Below, one piece after another: positions 12,278-23,781 of a DNA stretch of 64,000 bases (the stretch's first letter is position 1; the number at the start of each line of letters is the position of its first letter). The DNA is from Ophioceras dolichostomum. Taxonomy: Eukaryota; Ascomycota; Sordariomycetes; Magnaporthales; Ophioceraceae. The notes beneath the pieces were generated by a model. It did not search any database, was not told where the DNA came from, and saw only the letters and a program-made list of their open reading frames with translations. Location: NCBI GenBank assembly GCA_003049485.1, contig PYST01000055.1:62001-126000 (forward strand). The letters are read 5' to 3'. The position numbers and the translations under genes were made by a program.

Positions 12278-13639
12278 ATGGGATATCCAGACACGTTCGA
12301 GGGCTTTTGCGTCGACTCCCCGAAGACGTAGAATAAGTTCTCCAAGCAGGAGCTCAAGCCCAAGCCCTTCGAAGACCATGACGTTGACTTTGAGATCGAG
12401 GCTTGTGGCGTGTGCGGATCTGATGTTCACTGTAAGCCGACCCTTCCTCCGCCCTCCTCATAACGAAGATCTATTACTGAACGCGCACAGCCGTCACAGG
12501 AGGTTGGGGTGACTTCGAAGGGGTGAGTTATGTATGAACGATTCTGGATCTCAGTGATGGGGTACTGAACAGAATGCAACCTCCATCAGCCGCTCTGTGT
12601 CGGTTACGAAGTTGTTGGGTGAGTGATCATTGGAGCTTGAGAAGCCGGGCGCCCCCCTTTTCTCCCCTTCTTTTCTCCTTTTCTCCGGGATACCAAACGT
12701 TATGCCACGAGAGAGATATTACCAGCTGCTAATGCGAGCCTCACCTCCGTGGTAGACGTGCCTTAAAAAAGTCGGTAAAGGTGTCAAGTGCATCAAAGAG
12801 GGCGACAGGGCCGGGGTGGGAGCCCAAGTGTGGGCGTGTCTCAAGTGCAGGCGGTGCGAGAGCCCGAACGAGAACTACTGCCCGCACCTGATCGACACGT
12901 GCAACGCATCCTACCCAGACGGCAGCAAAGCCCACGGCGGCTTCGCCAGCCACATCCGGGTGCACGAGTACTTCGTCTTCAAGCTGCCGGACTCCCTCCC
13001 CTCCGAGGTGGTGCCCCTTTCCTCTGCGCCGGCCTGACCACGTACTCCCCGCTGCACCGCGCCGGCGTCGGGCCGGGCAAGAAAGTGGCCGTCGTCGGCA
13101 TCGGCGGGCTCGGCCACCTGGGCCTCCATTGGGCGCGCGCCCTGGGCGCCGAGGTCTACGCCATCGCGCACTCGTCCGACAAGGTCGACGACTGCTACAA
13201 GCTCGGCGCCAAGACCGTCATCGTCAGCTCCGAGAAGGACAGGGCCGATCCCTGGAAGCTCACGTTCGACTTCGTCCTGAACTGCGCCGACGCCGCCGAC
13301 AGGTTCGACATGGCCGCCTACTCGGGCACGCTGGCCGTCGGGGGCGCGTTCCACATGATGGGCATCTCGGACAAGACCCCGCCCGAGATGGCGTCGTTCG
13401 TGTTCACTCCCAACACGGCGAGGCTGACGGGCAGCCACATCGGGAACCACCAGGAGATGGAGGCCATGCTGAAGCTTGCTGCTGATAAGGGGGTGAGGCC
13501 ATGGGTCGAGACGGTGGACCTCTCTGAGGAGGGGTGCAAGACTGTGGTTGAGCCGGTTAGGGAGAACAAGGTGCACTCTCCGTTCACGCTCGTCAACTTC
13601 GACAAGGCCTTTGGTCGCCAGGCTCAATTTGGAAACTAA
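12278..13639 (+). pseudogene. Broken zinc-dependent alcohol dehydrogenase (ADH6/CAD type)
   Basis: Medium-chain, NADP-dependent cinnamyl-alcohol-dehydrogenase type enzyme, recognisable end to end but disrupted. Putative exons are 12278-12431, 12491-12522, 12590-12618 and from 12756 on. Retained: the catalytic-zinc motif CGVCGSDVH, structural-zinc cysteines in CLKCRRCESPNENYC, and the Rossmann loop VGIGGLGHLGL. Lesions: an in-frame TAG at 12329-12331 where a tryptophan would suit the family; GYEVVG in place of GHEVVG at 12602-12618, losing the catalytic-zinc histidine (CAC to TAC inferred); a frame change at the A6 run 12765-12770; and a one-base loss near 13010-13016. The first two are C-to-T/G-to-A changes in CpA/TpG context, as expected of repeat-induced point mutation. 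Sequencing error could explain the frame changes but not all four. Confidence 0.85.
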
Positions 13640-13867
13640 AGCAGGTTCTTCTCTTCTTTTTCTTCTTTCACTCTCTTGACACGCTCCATGGAAATGCGAT
13701 TCGCTTTGTAACCATGTGGATGAGAATGGCATAAAAAGGACTGTTAAGATATCAGAAGCGAGGACACGTTGAAGCCGACCTCGCGAGAATAGATAAGAAG
13801 AGAACGCAGTCCCTCTATCACCGTTACCACCTCTTTTCCACACCGCATAAAACAGCCATCATGCCAC

Positions 13868-15385
13868 TCAAGACTCTAGTAGTGCCCTTCCATAGTCGCC
13901 CCTGTTCGGCAACCGACAGACTGTATGAATGTGGCAACGCGCCGGGCTCGTGTTCGTGAGGAAAACTGTTGTTGAAGCAGGCAGCCGCAGTTGTCAGCAC
14001 CGTTGGTTCTGAGGCATCATCGAATATCAAGGGAAAGCAGAGAAAGAGACAAGGAAGACGTACTCCCGCAGTGGAAATCGAACTCCATGAACGCCACCGG
14101 GCTGTGGATCCGGTAGTAGTAAGGGTCCTTGTCGGCAAAGGTGCCGATCCAGGCGAAATACGTCTCGCCCAGGTACTTCTTGAACTCGGCGACCCTGTGC
14201 TCCAGGACCGGCTCAGGGTAGTACGAGTTGAACTCCTTGAACAGCTGAACGACGATCTCCTGCTTCTCGGGCGGGAGCTCAGAGACTGGACATCCCTCTG
14301 TGAAGCCAAACGGCATAGTTTGTCAGCAGCCATCAACGAGAAAAAAGAGTACCGGTGCTTTGGTATTGGATATTGCAAAGCTAGCGTATATTCTTACCAA
14401 ACGGCACAATCCTGTTGTCCTGCCTCGTGCCACCCAAGTGCCTCTCGTCGAACGGGTTCCACCGCCCCTCCGGCAGGCTCTTGCCGTCCATGCCCTCGCT
14501 GAGCGTGGCCTTCCTCTGCAGCTCGGCGGGCAGCGACTGCATCAGCCCCAGGGCGCCCAGCTCCTGGAAGTGGAACAGCCGCAGCCCGGCGTGGGGCCCT
14601 TCGTCGATGACGTCCGGCTCGGCGCCGAGGAAGCAAGGGCCGATGACCATGCGCTTACCGGAGAAGACCACGGCGATGCAGAGGTGATGGCCGAAAAAGG
14701 TGAAACCCCACGGCTTCTTCTCGTCCGTGCCAGGCACTACTACTTCGTCGTCACCGTTTGGAAGAAACAGGCGGAAGTTGTAGCTGTGCTCGTTGAGCAC
14801 GCCGCGCCCGTTGACGAGGTGGCCGAGGAAGCCGTTGGTCAGGCAGCAGCCCCAGATGTTGTCGTAGCCCCTGGCGGACGTGCTGGCGCGTATCACGTCG
14901 TGCACGGCGTCCTGGACGGTCGCCGAGCACTCGTCCATGCGCAGGCCGCCCGGGTTGACGTACAGCTCCGGGTTGGACCACAGGCGGAAGGCGTCGTCGG
15001 TGACGGCGCCGCAGCGGACAACCTTGCGCTGCTCCGGGTCCAGCAGGGAGAGGAGCGCCGCGACCTTGGCGGCGGCCGCGGCGGTCGGGGCGCCCTCGTC
15101 CGCGGCGTACGAGTACACGCCCTCGCGGACGGTGCCGTCGGTGGTGAAGCCCTTGAAGGGACGCTCTAGGTTCTTGGCCTCAAGCCGGTTGATCAGCCAG
15201 GCGGGCTGGGGGATCGCCCGGCGCGTCTCGCACCAGGAGAGGGCATTGTGGTTCTCGATGCCCTGAATGCGTGGGTGGTCCGGCTTCGGGATGAGGTCGC
15301 GGAAGGGCACGGCGACGTCCTTCCGCGGTCGGGAAGGATCGTCTAGCGCGAGGAAGCCTGAGTCTTGCGGTACTGGTTCGGCCAT
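13868..15385 (-). CDS. DUF3500 family protein
   Basis: Predicted 439-residue protein of unknown function. Three exons (15385-14398, 14297-14064, 13965-13868) join in consistent phase. The sequence carries the hallmarks I associate with DUF3500: FTFFGHHLCIAVVFSGKR, GPCFLGAEPDVIDEGPHAG near residue 230-270, and a C-terminal FLTNTSPARCHIHTVCR. Several conserved His, Glu and Asp residues could bind a metal or substrate, but no activity is established that I know of. No signal peptide or membrane segment is visible, so a soluble intracellular protein is likely. The start codon is the first Met of the open frame and precedes a plausible N-terminus. Confidence 0.85.
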
Positions 15386-16431
15386 TGGTTGGACTTCAGC
15401 TACTTAGCTTCGCGTGAGAATACACGCACGTCCGTAAGTGACAGAGTGAGTGTTTGCCACTGTATTTGAGCTGTGGATGGATGTTGGAATTACGCTCCTG
15501 CTATAAGCGTCTCGTGGTGGGCTCGACAAAGTGGGCAGGAGTGAGGTCGGGAACGGGAACACAGAGAGACAACTAGGAGATGTATTGAATACGTGTACCT
15601 GGCGGTGATTTACTTCCGTGTCACCTCTTTAATAGAATCGCCTACAGTACGGCCCGGGTCTAATCGCGAGCCGCCCGTCCATCATCTTCCATCCCATCCC
15701 CATATCAGCCCACCTTTCTCGATTTCCAGGCCGCTGTGCTTTGGGGATGAAGCTTCTCGGAGCCAACTGTTGGGGACTGTACGCGGGGTCAGGTTGTACT
15801 ACCCCGCACCGAACCCTGGGGCCTACCCCACAGCGGCAGATCCATTGCCCGGTCCCTTGGTTTTGGCGTGTTTCAACGGCCTGGGGAAGCACTTTTCGCC
15901 AGACGCAGTAACATCTTCCATTTCTCCACGCCCATCCCCGAGTGGCCGTGCTCCTGCTACGTACCTATATGCGGAGCCTCATCCAACGGGTAGACCATGC
16001 GGGCAAGGTCGCCATGGAGGACTGCGACGAGGAGGTCGAGGCATCTGTGAGTTTGATGTGCCTTATTGGACTAGCGCCGGTCTTGATGCTCGGCGCGAAG
16101 TCGTCTTGTACTTGGTTCCTGGAGGTCCCCCAGGAGATTTGCCTTTCTTCAGCTCGTCTGTTTGGCACAACCCTGAATCTGCCCGACTAAGTCATCGTAG
16201 GATTGGGTAGCCCGCGCCTTGAATATTTGAGGGGCATGCTGTTGATAATCGAGAAGACATCTTGAGGGGCGGCCTGGATCTTGAGCAGACCCTCCCTATT
16301 ATCGATCTCATCGAGCAAGGGTGGAAGATGCCCAGGGTTTCCGGGAAAATCGATCTTTATTGGTCGCGAATACTGAAAGAACAACGAAATTCCTGCTTCA
16401 TTCTCGTCGCGCATCGTCGCGTCAGTCCGAG
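15386..16431. other. Intergenic region
   Basis: Divergent promoter region between the DUF3500 gene and the mitochondrial carrier. An open frame of about 200 codons on the plus strand (15593-16210) has no recognisable domain and odd composition; I do not call it. Confidence 0.5.
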
Positions 16432-17555
16432 ATGTCTGTGGTCAGCAGCACACTGTCAACCCCAACCGTTCGAAAACTCCAGATCCGCAGTGAGCGGGGG
16501 CACTCATGGGCGCATCTTGCTGCGGGCGCGTAAGTTCTGCACTATCGCCAATTGCCTGGTCACTGACTCAGGGCGCACTAACGTTAATGAACTGCTCCAT
16601 GAAAAGCTCTGGCGGAGCTGCGACGGCCATCCTTACTTGCCCACTAGACGTTCTCCGCACCCGGCTCCAGTCCGATTTTTATCGACAACCCCTTACTGCT
16701 CCTGAGCGGCTCTCTCGAGCGGGCCTGCGAGGCTGTGGATCGCAGTCCACCGTTCGCTTGATATTCTCAACAGAAGGCTGGCGAGGGTTCTTTCGAGGCC
16801 TGGGCCCCAGCCTGGCCGGCGTCGCCCCGGCCACGGCCGTCAAGTTCTACGTGTATGGCAACGCCAAGCACCTGGGCGCGCGTGCCCTGGGCACACGCGA
16901 GGACGCCGCCCAGGTCCACGCGCTGTCGGCCGTCGCGGCGGGCATCGTGACGGCCACGACGACGAACCCGATCTGGCTCGTCAAGACGAGATTGCAGCTG
17001 GACAAGCAGCAGGTGGCCCACGGGAGTCGACAGTACAAGAACAGCCTGGACTGCGTGCGGCAGGTCTGGCATCAGGAGGGTCTCAGGGGCTTCTACCGGG
17101 GCCTCAGCGCCAGCTACCTCGGCACCACCGAGACGGCCGCGCACTTGGTCCTCTACGAGTACTTGAAGCGCGCCAGCAAACGCGCGATCGACGGGAAGAT
17201 GAGCGACGAGCTAGCGGCTTGGATCAGCACGAGCGGCGCGTCAGCGGTGGCCAAGGTTGGAGCCGTGCTGCTGACCTACCCCCATGAGGTCGTCAGGACG
17301 AGGCTCAGGCAAGCCCCCGCCGACAACGGAGTGCCGCGGTATACCGGCTTGGTTCAATGTTTCCGCAGCGTCTGGATGCATGAGGGAGTGTCTGGGCTCT
17401 ACGGAGGACTGGCACCACATCTGCTCCGTTCTATTCCTTCCGCTGTGATTACATTGGGCGTGTATGAGTTCGTTTTGCGATGGTACACGTCGACAGCAAT
17501 CAGTCTAGATAATGGTTCGCCTTGCTCTGTATGGTATTGTATTGATATTGTATAA
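16432..17555 (+). CDS. Mitochondrial carrier, Rim2/pyrimidine nucleotide type
   Basis: Predicted 348-residue inner mitochondrial membrane transporter. Exon 1 (16432-16529) ends with HSWAHLAAGA and a GTAAGT donor; exon 2 (16607-17555) follows an ACTAAC branch site. All three carrier signature repeats are present: PLDVLRTRL, PIWLVKTRL and PHEVVRTRL, each starting a helix pair, with GFFRGL, GFYRGL and GLYGGL at the ends of the matrix loops. The tryptophan in PIWLVKTR is typical of nucleotide-type carriers such as yeast Rim2 and SLC25A33/36, which exchange pyrimidine nucleotides across the inner membrane. Carrier family is certain; the subtype is inferred from that motif and overall similarity. 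The start fits the short N-terminus of homologues. Confidence 0.88.
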
Positions 17556-18689
17556 CTTGTAGTAAATATACCCCCCTTGGCTTTTACGGCTCGTGAATCC
17601 GAAGGACTCGACATTGATTGTGGGCAAAGCATCATGAGGGTAAGTAGAACGGAAGCCTCACTTTCCAGCTAGCAAACTTCTGCTCTGCCACGGGTTCGAA
17701 GTTGTTCAGGCTAGAGAGAAATCCGAGAGAAGAGGAACTTTCGGTAGGTCATGACCTCGGGACATGTCTAGAATGGGATTCTGTAGGGGAAGGCTGACGA
17801 TGACTTGATGCTTCGTTCTTACCTACGCCGGGCGGGGCAGGGGCTGCAACGTTGCGGATTCAAGACCGGTAGTCTTAAGGCGTGCTTCTTTTTCGAGCGT
17901 ATTTACATATAAATACTCTGAGGTGAAAAAATGCAACACCCAGCTCGTCGCATTCCTTCGAGCCGTAGGAGTCGCATATAATCTACGCGCCTACGAGGCC
18001 GGTCTCTGCTACAACGTCTGGTACCTGCTAAGTGGTGCTGACCTGGGAGGGTCACTAGGCACCACGGCGGAACTCCATCAGGAGTTTGAAAACGATTTGG
18101 ATACTCAGTAATACCTTACCAGTATGTTCCAAACACATGTACCGGCAGTGACCGAATAAATATACATATATGCATTCTAAACTCCTTTCAAACAGAACAG
18201 GTCCCTTTATGTACTTGAAGCGCGGGCGGGGTTTTTGGGGGAGCTAGGAGCACACAGTGCGACACAAGCCAGTAAAAAAACGGGACGGCGGACTAGGTAC
18301 ACGCCGACGATACACCAGCCGAAGTTGGCATGTTTCCTCGCGTTTCTTTTGCTCCAGTCTTTGGTGCTCGTTTACGCCTCCATATGAGCACGAAAACGAT
18401 GCTGACTTGGAGGCGCGGAAGATCCAAATTGCGCCTTCCCACAAAATAAAATAACCGTGCTGCCTACCGCCCGTATATGCCTTCCTCCACGGCACGGAGA
18501 ACGAACGGACTCCCTCGGTTGGCTCAAATCGTCCCTCCTTTGCGTCGAGCCGCCTCCGGCCCTAACGAACGCCAGAAGCTTCCCGGGTACTCGATTCGAA
18601 TTCGAACGACCGACTCATGACAACCTCCAACCCACCAGAGACACCCGAAATTCGGATCGGTCCTCCAATCAATCGACATTTGATATGAC
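17556..18689. other. Intergenic region
   Basis: Spacer between two plus-strand genes. No coding sequence with domain character is visible. It should hold the carrier's 3' end and the promoter of the next gene. Confidence 0.5.
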
Positions 18690-21478
18690 ATGGACATGCA
18701 GACGCGACGGTTAGGGGACGATGTGGCGGTGATGGACGCCGACGACGGCAGTGAGGGAAGAGGGGGAGATGGAATGCGCGAGGGGAGACCACTGGAGCGA
18801 TCGCCAATGTCTAACAAGGCTAGGTCACTTTCAGACGGAGGAGGAACGCCCACCGGGTCGAAATTGTCGCCTTCACCTCTCATCGTCGAGGCGGGCAGGA
18901 GGACGTCCAAAGACGACAGCTCCATCCGAAGCTCGACGCCGGCCGCCGCAGCAGCAGCACCTCCCTCAGCCCCGCTCCCCGTCACGCCGCGCCGATCCGA
19001 ATTCCCTCCACGCGGGTCCAGCGGCGGTGGAATCGGCGCCGGTGGTGTAGGGGCGAGCGGACTTTCACTGCAGATGCCTCACCAGTTACCGCAGTTACAG
19101 CTCCACCAGCAGCACCAGCAGCACCAGCAACAACAAAGAGACATCTCGCCACCACCACCAGGTGGTGGTGGTGGTAGTGGCGGGGCGGGGGCGAACGCCC
19201 GAAGCAATAGCAGTCATTCGCCCTACGTCAAACCCGCGCCATTGTCGCCCAAGCTCGACCACTCGCACATCTACGCATCACCCACGAGCGCCCTGCCACG
19301 TAGGTCTCGCGGGCTCGACTTCTCGCGCGCCGCGACAAGCCTGCACCACTCTACACTCGCGGAGCAGTCCTCGCCGGACTCGTCGCCCACCATAGGCGGG
19401 AGGGGTGCTATGAACATACCCGGCGCCATTGGGATCGGAGGCGGCATCGGCATCGGTGGTCTCGGGGGCGGGAGGCGGCTTGGAAGTGGTCTCGGCGTTG
19501 GCGTCGGCGGTGGCCTCGGCGGCGGAGTGCACGGTGGAGGAGGAGGAGGAGAGTTCTGCGCCGCCGAGACGACGAACTCGCTGTGGTCCGTGATGGGGAG
19601 CCACGAGAGGATGAACGTGTCCAGCTCGCTGGGCAGCGCCGCCACGAACCTGCTCGGCTCTGACTCGTCGTCGACCTCGGACGACGACGACGTCATGGAC
19701 GAGGACATGGACGAGCCGTTCGTCACCACGCCTCAGATCTCCAAGGTCTCAGCGGGCATCGCCGGCTTCCCGCAGGCCTCGCCCTCGGCCAACCTGCCGT
19801 GGATGCCGCCTGTGATGGGCGGCGGCGGCGGTGCTGGCGGCGGTTCGGCAGCGGTCAACAGCCTGCTGTCCTTCCAGCAACGCCAGCGGCCGCGCAAGCA
19901 GCATCGGAAGAAGCTGCGGGGCCCCATCGGCTTGGGTTTCAACTCCGGCATGGGCTTTGGCGGGGGCGGCGCTTCGTCGTCCAAGTCGCCTCCCGGCCGG
20001 GACGGCATGTCGGGGTCGTCCTCGTCGCATCAGCAACAACAACAGCAGCAGCAACAGCAGCAGCATTCGCGCCGCGAGAGCATAAGCTGGGCGGCAAATC
20101 AGCTGAACCTCTCAGGCAATGAGAGCGACGAAAGCAACAAGATGATGGAGAGCGTCGAGAGCGTGCTGGGTGCCGCGCAGGGTAGAGACAGCCAGAAGGA
20201 AGTGATCCGGCGCGTGGTCACCCGGCGCGGGAACCTCCTTGTGAGTAGTATTTCACTTCTTGTTGAGGTTATTCACGTAATATATCTACGCGCCTACTAT
20301 CTCTTCCATTCCTTCATCGGTCTTCCACTAACCCGGCTTGGCAGCCCAAAACGAAAGCTTTTGCGCGCATGCGCGCGGCTCTCATGGAGGAGAGCGCCCC
20401 GATAGACGCGGAGGTGCGGCGTGAAGCCGAGGTCGTGCGTCAGGTGCGCGAGAGCGACATGGACTTCTTTGACAGCCACCACAGGCCGCCGCCGCTCTCG
20501 GTGGCCACGACGGCGCTGTCTAGCCCCAGTCTGGGCACGCAGGAGATGATGGACGACCTCGCCGGGGACGACGCCATGATGGTGGACGGCGGCAGCAGCG
20601 GCGGCGGCGGCGGGGTCGGACAAGGGGGCGGCGGTGGAGGAGGCGGCGTCCTCTCGTCCAGCTTCAAGCAGCAGGCCCTGCGGAACTCCAAGGGGAAGAA
20701 CTTCTGGGACACCTTCTCGGAGTCGTCCAGCATCGGCGCCAGCGCAGGCGGCGGCACGACCCCGCCTCCCCCCTCGCTTGTCCCGCGCGGGTCTTCCTCT
20801 GCTGTTTCCGTGCGAGACGACGACACCTCCATGTCGGTCGACTCGCCCTCGGCCGCCAGCTCCGGCCCGCCGTCCACGACCGTCATGGTCTCGGGCGGCA
20901 TCTTCCCCATGAGCATGGTCGGCACCTCCGGAACACGCGGCAGCTCCGGGGGCGACGGCACGCCTGCGCAGCAGCAGCAGCAGCAGCAGCAAGGCTCTTC
21001 CTCCTCCACCGGCGGCGTCGGCGGCACAACAGCAGCAGCCGGAATCCCTCCACCGAGCGCCGCGGAGATCACGCGACGCATAAACAGCAAGCGGCGCCGG
21101 GGCGACGACGACTTCGACCCCGTCAGCTTCAAGCGCCGCGCCGTCTCGCCCGGCGTGAGCGTGCACAACTCGCCCGTCATGCAGAGCCCGCTGCAGCGCG
21201 ACATGGCGCCGTGGGGGTCGCGCCCCGGCAGCAACGGCCACGATAGGCCGAGCGGAGGGCCACCGAGCGAGAGCGGTGGTAGCCAGCATGGCGGGAGCTC
21301 TCAGCAGCAACAACAACAGCAGCAGCAGCAACAGCAGCAGGCACAGTCGCAGAGCGGGGGTGGTGGCAGCGGAAACAGTAGCGGGAGCGGCAGCCGCGTG
21401 AACGGGAGTAAAGGACGGGTGGGATACCAGGGCATGGCGGACACTAACGACGGCATCACGAAACTGAGCATCGAGTAG
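18690..21478 (+). CDS. Low-complexity, probably nuclear protein of unknown function
   Basis: Predicted 894 residues in two exons (18690-20240 and 20345-21478, phase 0). Most of the chain is Ser, Gly, Pro and Gln rich, including polyQ runs near residues 450-460, 750 and 840. The most ordered-looking block spans the splice junction: SQKEVIRRVVTRRGNLLPKT followed by KAFARMRAALMEESAPIDAE and VRREAEVVRQVRESD, predicted helical and charged. Other short blocks look conserved: QRQRPRKQHRKKLRGP, FWDTFSESSSIG and TRRINSKRRRGDDDFDPVSF, the last resembling a nuclear localisation signal. Acidic (SDDDDVMDEDMDEP) and basic patches suggest a chromatin or transcription role, which is inference. I do not recognise a named family. 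Confidence 0.75.
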
Positions 21479-22515
21479 TGCCGTTGCCGTTCCCGCTGAC
21501 TTGCTTAGCCCGGCCCGGCTTTCTCTCGTCTGCTCCCGTTATTTCCCCAGCCAGACCTTATCCGTGCACATTGGGAGACTTCTTGGATAATGTTCGTCCT
21601 TCTTCAAACCTTATCATCTAACCGGGCAACAACGATGGGCCCCCTCTGGCTACCTACGATGCCGGCCTCCCATCCCCCACCGCAAGCAAGCGGGAATCGG
21701 GGACATCATAGGCCCGGTGCACAAGCACCGACCCATTATCATCATTGCTTGAAACTGACATAATCAACATATTCGGAAAGGCTTTTGCTTACCTGACGTG
21801 TGTGGCTTCTTTCTTTCCCTTTCAGTTTAATCATTTATTTCTCTCATAAGCAAAACGTCTCCTTAGCGAGGAGGAGGCCACAACGATGGCTGGGTGGGAC
21901 AGGGAGCAAAGCACACAAGAGCTTAGCTACCTATTCAGCGATGTACATAATGTTTTGAATTACAGTGTATATACACATATTGCTACCTACCTTATGCCGA
22001 GCCTGGGTGAATCTTCTTTCGTCCTCATTGATAGGATGCGGGATTGCCTGACTGAACTGACTGTCAGTGAAATTGGTTGGCCAAAGCCAGTTGACATGGT
22101 CCATCCATCCACACAATGTTGGGCCGAAAGCACAACGCGCGTCTAAATGATGTCTATTGTAGGGTGTTGATATCACGACCTGGACCTGCTACCTCATGTG
22201 CTCTATCGCTGCACGGGTTGATGGCTCTATAGATACGTTTGCTTTGCCAACTTTCTCCAGCCTGAGATGTTCCTGGAGATGCTATATCTGCTTAAATACA
22301 CACACCAAGTATAGCGGGTATCTTCGAGTGGATATTGGGAAAAGGTGGAGAAGAAGAAAGGGAGGGAGGAAATCAACCTGGGTATCACGTTCTAAAAAGA
22401 ATCCTCCACTAGGCTCGTTACCTGCTTTGGTAGGTTGGTAGGTAGATATGATCACGGCCACCACGCACTGTCCCCATACGCACGTGTGTATGTATTTGCT
22501 CTTGCTGTCTTCTCT
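21479..22515. other. Intergenic region between convergent genes
   Basis: Convergent 3' ends; relatively AT-rich from about 21770 to 22450. I see no gene, repeat array or RNA. Confidence 0.55.
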
Positions 22516-23781
22516 TCACCGGTCATCAAGAGCACCGCCATCATCCGGCACCCACAGCGTCTCAAGCTTATCGTCCAGCCAGCGCGCCAGCTCCTCGGCG
22601 TGCCGCCTCGTCAGGCTCACGCTGCCGATTTTCGATGATGCTGCTGCTGTGCCCCCTCCAGCGGCACCGCCGTCGCCGCCGCTACTGCTCAACGCGGCAT
22701 TCGGAGGCTGCCCCCCCTCCGCAGCAGCAGCAGCAGTGTGACCCGCGCCATCCGTCGCCGCTGCTGATGATGGTTGGTGTTGCGGGATGGTGGTGGTGGC
22801 GGTGCTCGCCCCCCTTTCTTCTGTCGTCGTCGCTGCCTGCGTCGCGGCCGCAACGGCCTGCTGCTCATCTGCAGTGCCACCGCCGCCGCCGCCGCTGCCG
22901 CTGCCGTGTGGTGGTGGTGGTGGTAGTGGTGGCGGCGGGGCAGACGAAGTCAAAGTCGTCGCCGCCGTCGCTGCCGCCGACCCGCCGCCGCCACCGCCTA
23001 GGATGCTGCTCCCAGCCAACGCGGTGCCGCTCGTCGTGGTCGTCGTCGTCGAAGAAGAAGAAGAAGAAGACGTCGTTACCCCGGGACCAGACGACGGCCC
23101 GATGCACACGAAGAGCAGCGGGCTCTTGAGCGGGCGGATCACCACCACCGCGCCGGACAGCTGCACCGTGATGCTGGACGGCCTGCCCTGCCGCGCGATC
23201 GCCACCGACTCGGGCGGCGCGGACGGCGGCAGCGCGGCGGCGAGCGCGCTCTCCGTCGTCGTCGTCGTCGCGATGTTGGTGGTGGTGTTGGAGGAGGAGC
23301 TGGCCGCGCCGCCGCTTCTGCTGTCGTCAACGCCACCACCGCTTGCTCCTTCTCTCGAGGAGTAGGAGTCGCGGACGCCGACGGCAAAGTCCCGCTCGCT
23401 GCTGCTGTCGTCATCGTTGTAGTTTCGTGAGGAAGAAGAAGAAGAAAAGGGCTGCTGCGGCTGTTCCTTGCCCTTGCCTTTGGAGGAGGGGTCGAGGTCA
23501 GTGTTGCTGCTGTTGTCTGGTGGTGTCGGCGCTGCCGTGCTTGCCGCGGCTGCTGTTGTGAGGGTCGGGCTCGTGGATTGGATGGCCCACAGAGAGGCGG
23601 CGACGGTGCATTGCGTGCGGAGGGTGCTGACGGGGTTGCGCGACGCGTAGGCGAGGAGCTTGCCGGAGAGGGTCGTCACGACGGCGGAGTGGATCTGCGG
23701 CGAGAGGTTCGACTGGAGGAAGGTGGAGAGGCGCTTCGTTAGGAGGAGAGGAGGGGGCGGGTTCGCCGCTGCTGTTGCCAT
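22516..23781 (-). CDS. Roadblock/LC7-fold protein, LAMTOR2/Ego3-like, with large insertions
   Basis: Single-exon, 421 residues. The N-terminus (LLLTKRLSTFLQSNLSPQIH, then SAVVTTLSGKLLAYASR and QCTVAASLWAIQ) matches the helix-strand-strand-helix start of roadblock proteins such as LAMTOR2. The later segment SSITVQLSGAVVVIRPLKSP then LLFVCIGP fits the central strands, and AEELARWLDDKLETLWVP the last helix. In yeast and animals these proteins build the vacuolar/lysosomal scaffold (EGO/Ragulator) that anchors Rag GTPases and TORC1. Typical members are near 125 residues; here about 130 residues split the fold after the first half and about 120 more precede the last helix, all Ser/Thr/Gly/Ala-rich. 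Assignment is by pattern, not by search. Confidence 0.65.
   Translation of the reverse strand: MATAAANPPPPLLLTKRLSTFLQSNLSPQIHSAVVTTLSGKLLAYASRNPVSTLRTQCTVAASLWAIQSTSPTLTTAAAASTAAPTPPDNSSNTDLDPSSKGKGKEQPQQPFSSSSSSRNYNDDDSSSERDFAVGVRDSYSSREGASGGGVDDSRSGGAASSSSNTTTNIATTTTTESALAAALPPSAPPESVAIARQGRPSSITVQLSGAVVVIRPLKSPLLFVCIGPSSGPGVTTSSSSSSSTTTTTTSGTALAGSSILGGGGGGSAAATAATTLTSSAPPPPLPPPPPHGSGSGGGGGGTADEQQAVAAATQAATTTEERGASTATTTIPQHQPSSAAATDGAGHTAAAAAEGGQPPNAALSSSGGDGGAAGGGTAAASSKIGSVSLTRRHAEELARWLDDKLETLWVPDDGGALDDR

Noticed and set aside
15593..16210. 205-codon open frame between DUF3500 and the carrier
   Set aside because: No domain character, and overlapping frames are equally open.
19081..21350. 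CAG-rich runs as a possible repeat array or CRISPR-like structure
   Set aside because: They are in-frame polyglutamine codons of the large unknown protein.
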